DNA from: Bacteroidota bacterium
Lineage (GTDB): Bacteria; Spirochaetota; Spirochaetia; JABMQR01
Direction of reading: 5' to 3'
Assembly (NCBI GenBank): GCA_013202335.1
Contig: JABMQR010000186.1
Coordinates: forward strand, 1-5,118
DNA: 5,118 nucleotides
The position numbers and the translations under genes are program-made. Below, piece after piece: positions 1 through 5,118 of the stretch (position 1 is its first letter; every line of letters starts with the position of its first letter). Under the pieces are notes generated by a model. The model saw only the letters and a list, made by a program, of their open reading frames with translations, did no database searches and had not been told where the DNA came from.

Positions 1-124
1 AGCTTTATACAAAAAAGCACCGAAGGGGCAATTTCTAATCTTTAGGAAAACCCACAAGAGTTTACGTTAAAGAATTATTTCCTAATTACATAGGAAGAAT
101 CTCTCAGGTAAAAAGACAGAGTAA
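1..124 (+). ncRNA. Glycine riboswitch aptamer, 3' part (5' part outside the window)
   Basis: Two blocks match the conserved core of the glycine (gcvT-type) riboswitch in the right order and orientation: GCACCGAAGGGGCAA at 17-31 and AATCTCTCAGGT followed by GACAGAG at 98-121. The variable stretch between them contains a clear hairpin, TTTCCTA (78-84) with TAGGAAG (91-97) around a 6-nt loop, just before the CTCTCAGG block, where glycine aptamers normally carry a variable stem. The GGAGAG-like strand that should pair with CTCTC, and the 5' strand of P1, lie before base 1. It therefore cannot be seen whether this is a single aptamer or the second of a tandem pair. In known members glycine binding usually turns on genes for glycine cleavage or amino-acid transport; here the next gene is qatA. 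Identification rests on remembered consensus blocks, not on a covariance-model score. Confidence 0.82.
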
Positions 125-161
125 AAAATAATGACATTAGTCTCTTACTCTGTCTTTTTTT
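111..161 (+). terminator. Intrinsic terminator, expression platform of the glycine riboswitch
   Basis: AAAAGACAGAGTAA (111-124) is a perfect 14-bp inverted repeat of TTACTCTGTCTTTT (145-158). The loop is 20 nt (125-144) and the T tract runs from 155 to 161. The left arm contains the conserved GACAGAG that closes the P1 stem of the aptamer, so aptamer P1 and the terminator compete for the same bases. That is the arrangement of a riboswitch that allows read-through when ligand is bound. The left arm also begins with A's, so the hairpin could work to some extent on the opposite strand. The loop holds an 11-nt palindrome, TAATG-A-CATTA (129-139), of unknown meaning. Confidence 0.88.
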
Positions 162-208
162 GTTTGAAACATCTTGTTTTAGTAAATTAGGTATTTTTAA
201 AATAAATT

Positions 209-215
209 GAGAGGA
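209..215 (+). promoter_or_regulatory. Ribosome binding site of qatA
   Basis: GAGAGGA at 209-215 lies 6 nt before the ATG at 222 and fixes that codon as the start. A TTG at 207-209 is in frame five codons upstream, but it overlaps this site and has no Shine-Dalgarno sequence of its own, so it is an unlikely start. Confidence 0.75.
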
Positions 216-221
216 AATTAT

Positions 222-2024
222 ATGTGGTCTGATAAGGAATCAGATAAAGATTATTTAAATTTTGGAGAGGTTTCTAACTTGGCAGTGGATATTTTGATGG
301 ACCCTGACATGTTACCAGTGTCGGTAGGTATTTTTGGAAATTGGGGTGCTGGCAAATCGTCCTTGTTACGGTTAATTGAACAAGAAATAGAAAAACAAAA
401 TCATGAATGCATAGTTGTTAATTTCGATGCATGGCTTTATCAAGGATATGATGATGCACGAGTATCTTTGTTAGAAGTTATTGCGAGGAAGTTAGATGTA
501 ACGGCTAAGGACGATGTAACATTGCTACAAAAGACTAAAAATTTATTATCTAGAGTTAATACCTTCCGCGCCATGGGGCTTTTAGCCGAAGGTATTGCTT
601 TGGCTCACGGAGTGCCGACAGGAGGATTATTTATTAAGGGCGTCAGTGCAATAGAAAAAGTACTTAATAGTTTTCAGGGGAAAGATAGTATTAGCAAAAA
701 AGATTTTCAGGATTTGCAAAAGAATGCTAAAGAAGGAAGGGAAACTTTTAATGGCTTAATCAAAAAAGTTCCCCCTACAACACCACCTCAACAAATAGAT
801 ATTTTCCGTAAAGAATATGGTGAGATTATAAAAGAGATAGGAAAGCCACTAATTGTAATTATTGATAATCTTGATCGTTGTCTTCCGGCTAATGCGATAC
901 ATACATTAGAGGCCATTAGGCTTTTTTTATTTTTGCCTAACACTGCTTTTATAATTGCAGCTGATGAAGAAATGATTCGTGAGGCTGTTGCTGAATATTT
1001 TAAGGGGACTTCCGATAGGCATCAGATTGACTATATTGATAAACTTATCCAAGTACCTATTTATGTACCAAGAACAGGGATTCTTGAAATACGTTCCTAT
1101 TTATTTATGTTATTTGCATCAGCTTCTGATATCCAGAACGAAATGTTAGAAAAATTACGAAATAAATTAGAAGAGTCGCTACAAAAATCTTGGCAAGAAA
1201 AACCTATTGAGAAAGAAACTGCATTAGCTCTGATAGAAAAATCTAAAGATACCACTTTTATAAAAATGTTTGAGCTTGCTGATCGGATAGCGCCTATCTT
1301 AGCAACATCTCCATTTATTCAAGGGAATCCACGCATCGTAAAACGCCTTCTTAATTTAGTTAAGATGCGCAAGAAAGTTGCCGACCGTCGTAAGATACCT
1401 TTAGATGAAAGTATTATTACTAAATTAGTGATTTTTGAAAGATGTGCTGGCAAAGAGGCGACAGCAGACCTTTATCGTCTTATTGATGATGCGGAATTAG
1501 GTAAACCAAAGATCTTTGATCTTATAGAAAATGACAGTTCAAATACTTTATCAGATAATGACTTACCAGAGAGTTGGACAAAAAATAAGACAACAGCGGA
1601 ATTTATAAAGAAATGGAGTCAATTGGAACCTTCTTTAAAAAACGTTGATTTGCGTGCTGCTGTTTATTTGTCTCGCGAAACCATGCCTATAGGAGCATAT
1701 ATTGTTGGATTGTCGCTTCAAGGAAAAGAAGCTTTAACAGCACTTGCTAATGTACGAAATTTGTCATCGATTGCTGCCCAAAATGCACTAAAGCAATTAC
1801 CTTTAGAAGAACAAGTTTTGGTTATGGAAGGAATCATTAATCATTTACGCCAGGTTTCAGATTGGGTCACTCAACCGAAAGGATTTGCTGGTGCTGTTTT
1901 ATTAGCAAGGCACTCTGATGTAGCTTCTATAATTTTGAGGCGTTTTATTAATCAATTACCTAGTCAAAATCCATGGATGACAACAATGATAAAAGATGAA
2001 AACTGGAATAAGGAGGACGTTTAA
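222..2024 (+). CDS. qatA: QatA, KAP-family P-loop ATPase of the Qat anti-phage system
   Basis: A 600-residue protein, starting at the ATG behind GAGAGGA. It has the order of motifs of KAP P-loop NTPases. Walker A is GNWGAGKS at residues 39-46. The family's aromatic motif follows as FDAWLYQG (68-75). Walker B is LIVIIDNLDRC (210-220), with acidic D215 and D218. Then come DYIDKLIQVPIYVP (270-283) and GNPRIVKRLLNL (368-379), the typical KAP C-terminal ATPase-lobe signature. Residues 115-147 form a helix-rich, moderately hydrophobic insert between Walker A and B. Many KAP proteins carry membrane hairpins there, but this one is not hydrophobic enough to call a membrane segment with confidence. The last ~170 residues are helical without a recognised domain. 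Known role: ATPase component of Qat; by analogy with other STAND/KAP defence ATPases it may sense infection or gate the effector, which is inference. It is the first gene of the operon, 2 nt before qatB. Confidence 0.9.
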   Translation: MWSDKESDKDYLNFGEVSNLAVDILMDPDMLPVSVGIFGNWGAGKSSLLRLIEQEIEKQNHECIVVNFDAWLYQGYDDARVSLLEVIARKLDVTAKDDVTLLQKTKNLLSRVNTFRAMGLLAEGIALAHGVPTGGLFIKGVSAIEKVLNSFQGKDSISKKDFQDLQKNAKEGRETFNGLIKKVPPTTPPQQIDIFRKEYGEIIKEIGKPLIVIIDNLDRCLPANAIHTLEAIRLFLFLPNTAFIIAADEEMIREAVAEYFKGTSDRHQIDYIDKLIQVPIYVPRTGILEIRSYLFMLFASASDIQNEMLEKLRNKLEESLQKSWQEKPIEKETALALIEKSKDTTFIKMFELADRIAPILATSPFIQGNPRIVKRLLNLVKMRKKVADRRKIPLDESIITKLVIFERCAGKEATADLYRLIDDAELGKPKIFDLIENDSSNTLSDNDLPESWTKNKTTAEFIKKWSQLEPSLKNVDLRAAVYLSRETMPIGAYIVGLSLQGKEALTALANVRNLSSIAAQNALKQLPLEEQVLVMEGIINHLRQVSDWVTQPKGFAGAVLLARHSDVASIILRRFINQLPSQNPWMTTMIKDENWNKEDV

Positions 2025-2026
2025 TA

Positions 2027-2788
2027 ATGGGAACATCTCAATCAAGCTCAGGTCCTGGCGGCAACTCACCTTTAGTTCCACCTTGGGCTGACGATGAACC
2101 ACAAAAACCATTACCCACACCATCTGGTGCTCGATTTAAACCATTTCGAGAGTCTTTAGGGAAATTTTTAAAAACGAACGATCAATCTTATTTAAGATCA
2201 GCTCTTGGCCATTATGCCCGTAAAGGCACAGGTGGAGGTGACTTAGCATCAAGGCGATTGGGAAGTGTTACAAATGCCGGTGCTACATTGTATGGAATGT
2301 TGTCTGGTCTTGCTGAATCAAAGGTGCCGCCGGATATATCGATAGATTTAGATAATTTGAAAGGGCAACCCTGCGATATAGCGATAGATATTATTACACG
2401 ATCTTTGGCTACAAATGATGGTGATGCTGACAAGATTCGTGTTGCAATGAATCACGCATTGGTGGAAGCTTTAGACGGAATAGTTTTTTTTGATCCAACA
2501 AATATAACAGATGATATTATTATTAGCACCATGATAAATTATTTATCCGAGGCTATATTTTTACAAATTGTTATGGATGCGGGGAAAAGACCTTGGACAA
2601 AGCCTGAGACAACGACACAAATTGCTATTGCTGAGAATACTTTAAGGGAATTGATTAAAGTGATCGTTGACAAAAATATGGCACCAAGACTTAAAATGAA
2701 TACACGAACTTTTACAAAGCAAGAGATGATAACCTTGCAAAGAGAAGTTATTAAAATTGTTTGGAGAGAATGGGAGGGGTATCAATGA
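2027..2788 (+). CDS. qatB: QatB, Qat-specific protein with an N-terminal Met-Gly-Thr-Ser motif
   Basis: A 253-residue protein with no enzymatic motif I can recognise; it is named from its place between the KAP ATPase and the QueC-like gene and from its N-terminus. The first ~25 residues are flexible and rich in Gly, Ser and Pro: MGTSQSSSGPGG (1-12), then SPLVPPWADD (14-23), a pattern typical of QatB proteins. A Lys/Pro-rich linker follows. From about residue 35 it appears folded and mostly helical, with HYARKGTGGGDLASRRLG at 62-79 as its most distinctive segment. Met removal would expose Gly2. I recall reports that QueC-like enzymes of defence systems attach a deazaguanine to the N-terminal glycine of a partner, making QatB the likely substrate of QatC; the sequence is compatible but does not prove it. 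AGGAGG (2011-2016) lies 10 nt before the ATG, inside the end of qatA. Its stop overlaps the start of qatC. Confidence 0.87.
   Translation: MGTSQSSSGPGGNSPLVPPWADDEPQKPLPTPSGARFKPFRESLGKFLKTNDQSYLRSALGHYARKGTGGGDLASRRLGSVTNAGATLYGMLSGLAESKVPPDISIDLDNLKGQPCDIAIDIITRSLATNDGDADKIRVAMNHALVEALDGIVFFDPTNITDDIIISTMINYLSEAIFLQIVMDAGKRPWTKPETTTQIAIAENTLRELIKVIVDKNMAPRLKMNTRTFTKQEMITLQREVIKIVWREWEGYQ
2772..2779 (+). promoter_or_regulatory. Ribosome binding site of qatC
   Basis: GGGAGGGG at 2772-2779, within the last codons of qatB, ends 5 nt before the ATG at 2785. It decides between that ATG and two upstream in-frame starts: TTG at 2761 and ATG at 2770, the latter touching this site. Starting at 2785 gives an ATGA overlap with the qatB stop, the same junction as qatC/qatD. 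Confidence 0.75.
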
Positions 2789-4107
2789 CCAGAGTTATAG
2801 TAGATCATGATTTTGAAAAATTACCTTCTTTAGAAAAAAATGTTATTCCAGTACAAATCTATGGTATAGATGGCCGGAGAGAGAATAACATTGCGACTAT
2901 AGGTAATTCAGTTATTGATAATTTAAAAAGGCTCGGTGTTGAGTTGACTCCGGCAGCCTTTGATTATTTTACTTTGGCTTTAGCTGTAACAGCTGCAGAT
3001 ACATTTGTACAACGAAAAACCGCTGCTGATGGATGGTCTAGAGAAATTGAATTAAAGCTTTCTCTTTATAAGCCAGCACCTTGGATAGCACAAAAAAATA
3101 ATATGGAAAAATTACTGCATTTTTTAAGTGGAGATCTTTGGGAATTAAAGATTACAGATGGAGGGTGCCCACCACCAATTCCTTACAGTAGAAGAAGTCG
3201 TTATCATTTGAAAAACCTAGAAAAATTAGATTGCGTTTGCCTTTTCTCCGGTGGAGTAGATAGTACGGTTGGTGCACTTGATTTATTAAGAAATGGTAGG
3301 AAACCCTTGCTTGTTAGCCACTCATACACACATGACAAATCGCTGCAAGATGCTATTGCTGGGAAGTTAAAAGAAAAACCTCCCAGATTTTCGATAAACG
3401 CATATCCAAGGGCACCTCAATTACTGCAAGGCTCCACGGATATTAGTATGCGAACAAGAAGTTTCAATTTTTTTGCATTGGGAGTAATTGGAGGATGTGC
3501 TATTTCTAAGATAAATAAGTTGAAGCAGGTTGAACTATTTGTTCCAGAAAATGGTTTTATATCTCTTAATGCGCCATTAACTTCAAGGCGTATAGGCTCA
3601 TTGAGCACCAAAACAACACATCCTTATTATGTTCAAAATGTGCAATCGTTATTCGAAGAAACTAAAATTAATGTTGCCCTGATTAATCCATATCAATTTA
3701 AGACAAAAGGTGAAATGTTAAAAGAATGTGCCGATCAAAAAACTCTTCGAGAGGTAATTCAAAAAACAGTATCCTGTAGCAATTGGAAGCGTAAAGGAAA
3801 ACAATGTGGACGTTGTGTCCCATGTCTTATTCGACGTGCCGCTTTTGCCTCAATGGGTTTTTGCGAGAGCAATGTTTATCTTTATGAAAATTTAGCCACA
3901 GTTCTCAAAGACGAAGATAATCGAGATGATTTGTTTGCCTTGATTTCCGCAATCAATAGAGTTAGCGATAAAACAGCTATTTCTTGGTTGTTAGATAGTG
4001 GTCCGCTTTCTTCTAATAGAGAGGTTCGAGATGAGTATAAAAAAATCTTTATTAAAGGATTAAATGAGGTAAAAACTTATCTGAAAGATGAAGGATTGAT
4101 TGAATGA
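2785..4107 (+). CDS. qatC: QatC, QueC-like PP-loop ATPase
   Basis: A 440-residue protein, nearly twice the length of stand-alone QueC (about 220-230 residues). Residues 1-150 are an extension with no recognised domain. The QueC-like part begins with VCLFSGGVDST (151-161), the PP-loop that adenylates the substrate with ATP. It ends with C331, C341, C344 and C347 in the pattern C-x9-C-x2-C-x2-C (CGRCVPC), matching the QueC zinc site. Between them, ENGFISLN (255-262) and SLSTKTTHP (272-280) resemble conserved active-site segments of QueC-like proteins. QueC converts 7-carboxy-7-deazaguanine to preQ0 in queuosine synthesis. In Qat, QatC is thought to use related chemistry on a partner rather than feed tRNA modification, and no other queuosine gene is present here. 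Both catalytic motifs are intact. The start is chosen at 2785 because of GGGAGGGG upstream and the ATGA overlap with qatB. Confidence 0.92.
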   Translation: MTRVIVDHDFEKLPSLEKNVIPVQIYGIDGRRENNIATIGNSVIDNLKRLGVELTPAAFDYFTLALAVTAADTFVQRKTAADGWSREIELKLSLYKPAPWIAQKNNMEKLLHFLSGDLWELKITDGGCPPPIPYSRRSRYHLKNLEKLDCVCLFSGGVDSTVGALDLLRNGRKPLLVSHSYTHDKSLQDAIAGKLKEKPPRFSINAYPRAPQLLQGSTDISMRTRSFNFFALGVIGGCAISKINKLKQVELFVPENGFISLNAPLTSRRIGSLSTKTTHPYYVQNVQSLFEETKINVALINPYQFKTKGEMLKECADQKTLREVIQKTVSCSNWKRKGKQCGRCVPCLIRRAAFASMGFCESNVYLYENLATVLKDEDNRDDLFALISAINRVSDKTAISWLLDSGPLSSNREVRDEYKKIFIKGLNEVKTYLKDEGLIE

Positions 4108-4850
4108 TTGATATGCATTGTCATCTTGACTTGTATTCTGAACCACATAAAGTAGTAAATAGTTGTAAGCAAAAAAATATGTATGTTCTATCTGTAACCA
4201 CAACTCCGAGGGCTTGGAGCGGAACAAGAATGCTAGTTAATGGAAATGATAGAATAAATACATCCCTGGGATTGCATCCTCAATTGGTTCACGAAAGATA
4301 TAAGGAGCTTGATATTTTTGATGATATTCTTCCCAAAGTAAGATTTATTGGTGAGGTTGGATTAGATGGAGGAAAAAATTATCGGCGTCATTACAAACAA
4401 CAGAAAGACGTATTTCGCCATATACTTGCAAGTGCCCAACGGGCCAGTGGTCGTATCATGACAATACATAGTCAATATGCAGCTTCTGATGTTTTGGATG
4501 AGTTAGAGAATTACCCAGATGCATGTATTCCAATTTTACATTGGTTTACAGGTAGCAAAAATGAATTAAAAAGAGCGATATCGCAAGGGTGTTGGTTTTC
4601 TGTTGGTCCAGCAATGCTTAGAGCTCAACGTGGGAGAAATTTATTTATAAATATGCCCCGTGACAGAATTATTTCGGAAACAGATGGTCCATTTGCAATG
4701 TTTAATGGGAAACCTTTAATGCCATGGAATGTAAATTTAGTATTTTCTGTTATATCAAAGCTATGGGGTGAAAGCGAAAAGGCGGTTCAAGAGAGGATCT
4801 TAAATAATTTTCGAAATATGCTGAAAATTTCAAAAAATGTAATCGTGTAG
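4104..4850 (+). CDS. qatD: QatD, TatD-like metal-dependent deoxyribonuclease
   Basis: A 248-residue protein close to the usual TatD length (about 260), with the amidohydrolase TIM-barrel motifs in order: DMHCHLD (3-9; metal ligands H5 and H7), SLGLHPQ (54-60), FIGEVGLD (81-88; bridging ligand E84), MTIHSQ (119-124; H122), ILHWFTGS (144-151; H146) and SETDGP (191-196; D194). Every metal-binding residue expected for a two-metal TatD nuclease is present, so it should be catalytically active. TatD enzymes are Mg2+-dependent DNases. In Qat this is the probable effector or processing nuclease; its natural substrate cannot be read from the sequence. It is a cytosolic protein with no signal peptide. 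Its ATG overlaps the qatC stop by ATGA (4104-4107), with AAGGA at 4091-4095 as ribosome binding site. It is the last gene of the operon. No GC-rich intrinsic terminator follows immediately. Confidence 0.92.
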   Translation: MIDMHCHLDLYSEPHKVVNSCKQKNMYVLSVTTTPRAWSGTRMLVNGNDRINTSLGLHPQLVHERYKELDIFDDILPKVRFIGEVGLDGGKNYRRHYKQQKDVFRHILASAQRASGRIMTIHSQYAASDVLDELENYPDACIPILHWFTGSKNELKRAISQGCWFSVGPAMLRAQRGRNLFINMPRDRIISETDGPFAMFNGKPLMPWNVNLVFSVISKLWGESEKAVQERILNNFRNMLKISKNVIV

Positions 4851-4989
4851 ATTGTTTTTGAAAAAAGAGGATCAAGGCATGGGCTCTATAATGAAAAAAA
4901 GCATTTCGCGCTATATTTTTATAACCATAGAATAATCTAAAAACATTAGAATAGTCAAATAACTTTCTTTATGCAAGAATAGAATATAT
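4851..4989 (+). other. AT-rich non-coding segment after qatD with a TAGAATA heptamer repeat
   Basis: No gene is supported here. The heptamer TAGAATA occurs three times in the same orientation, at 4928-4934, 4947-4953 and 4980-4986 (start-to-start distances 19 and 33). The background is so AT-rich that chance is a fair explanation. A weak, bulged hairpin spans the qatD stop (CAAAAA at 4831-4836 with TTTTTG at 4855-4860, plus AATC/GATT inside). It is followed by A's rather than T's, so it is not a convincing terminator on the + strand. Confidence 0.4.
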
Positions 4990-5075
4990 GGCCAGAGGAA
5001 CATTTGTGGCTTCTGGGGGCTGTCAAAAGACAAGTTCTTTGTGACTCAGCCTGAACTGCCGGATGTTCCTCTGCC
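4990..5075. repeat. Nested inverted repeats (imperfect long hairpin) in a GC-richer flank
   Basis: Outer arms: CAGAGGAACAT (4993-5003) is a perfect 11-bp inverted repeat of ATGTTCCTCTG (5063-5073). It extends by two G-C pairs (4990-4991 with 5074-5075) if C4992 is bulged. Inner hairpin: GGCTG (5018-5022) pairs with CAGCC (5047-5051), TCA (5023-5025) with TGA (5042-5044), and AAAGA (5026-5030) with TCTTT (5036-5040). Small bulges lie between these stems and the loop is about 5 nt. The segment is visibly richer in G and C than the qat operon. There is no T tract, so it is not a classical intrinsic terminator. It could be the structured end of a mobile element or a small repeat, or an RNA structure. 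I do not recognise the family. Confidence 0.5.
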
Positions 5076-5118
5076 TCTTGTCTAGTCCAATGGGAAGATG
5101 CCTATAAAAAGTGGCTAT

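Noticed and set aside
1..131. Possible C-terminal end of an upstream protein gene; stretches of all three + frames can be read as short protein tails (stops at 36-38, 43-45, 68-70 and 129-131), including an apparent frameshifted basic tail.
   Set aside because: The conserved blocks of the glycine riboswitch and the overlap with the terminator explain this sequence better. No frame is open throughout and none gives a recognisable protein.
174..203. Promoter-like pair TTGTTT (174-179) and TAAAAT (198-203), spacer 18, before qatA.
   Set aside because: The -35 match is poor, and transcription would start near 210, inside the qatA ribosome binding site. This leaves the riboswitch leader as the more likely source of transcription.
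2212..2433. Minus-strand ORF of 73 codons inside qatB.
   Set aside because: It is antisense within a well-supported gene, has no Shine-Dalgarno sequence or protein family, and is a shadow frame.
3417..3611. Minus-strand ORF of 64 codons inside qatC.
   Set aside because: It is a shadow of the conserved QueC-like region on the other strand.
4881..4897. GGGCTCTATAATGAAAA resembles the start of terminal inverted repeats of some insertion sequences, and contains TATAAT.
   Set aside because: No matching second end, target duplication or transposase is visible, and TATAAT has no -35 element at a proper distance.
4879..4935. An 18-codon ORF (ATG at 4879) with AGAGG-like bases upstream.
   Set aside because: It is very short, AT-rich and not recognisable. 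Nothing distinguishes it from chance.
5023..5118. Open reading frame on the - strand running from the window edge for 31 codons to a TGA at 5025-5023, possibly a gene C-terminus.
   Set aside because: A + strand frame over 4990-5085 is also open for about the same length, and 31 open codons is unremarkable in GC-richer DNA. The peptide is not recognised.

Overview
The window is low-GC bacterial DNA. It holds a complete four-gene Qat anti-phage defence operon (qatA-qatB-qatC-qatD, all on the + strand, about 222-4850). Upstream lies the 3' part of what looks like a glycine riboswitch with its intrinsic terminator. Downstream is a non-coding flank that becomes noticeably more GC-rich and structured at its far end. 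The AT-rich coding bias, strong purine-rich Shine-Dalgarno sites and a glycine riboswitch with a terminator-type platform fit a Bacillota-like bacterium. Other low-GC lineages that carry glycine riboswitches cannot be excluded, so the taxonomic assignment is weak.

Layout. Positions 1-124 carry two conserved blocks of the glycine aptamer (17-31 and 98-121). The 5' half of the aptamer lies outside the window. Positions 111-161 form a perfect 14-bp stem followed by seven T's, an intrinsic terminator whose left arm overlaps the last conserved aptamer block. After a 60-nt AT-rich leader come qatA (KAP-family P-loop ATPase, 600 aa), qatB (253 aa, with a conserved-looking Met-Gly-Thr-Ser N-terminus), qatC (QueC-like PP-loop ATPase with a long N-terminal extension, 440 aa) and qatD (TatD-like metal-dependent nuclease, 248 aa). 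The genes are packed tightly: 2 nt between A and B, and 4-nt ATGA overlaps at B/C and C/D. They form one transcription unit with likely translational coupling. Positions 4851-5118 contain no gene I can support. They hold three copies of a TAGAATA heptamer and, at 4990-5075, nested inverted repeats in a more GC-rich segment.

How it works together. Qat (QueC-like associated with ATPase and TatD DNase) is an already described phage defence system. By family knowledge, QatA is an ATPase that may act as a switch or sensor. QatC carries the nucleotide-activating chemistry of the 7-deazaguanine enzyme QueC and probably acts on QatB, whose N-terminal glycine is the plausible modification site. QatD is the likely nuclease effector. 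All key catalytic motifs are intact in this copy, so it looks functional. The system is known, so the most unusual point here is its position directly downstream of a glycine riboswitch. This suggests either that the operon was inserted behind a housekeeping riboswitch and uses its transcription, or that a defence operon is glycine-responsive.
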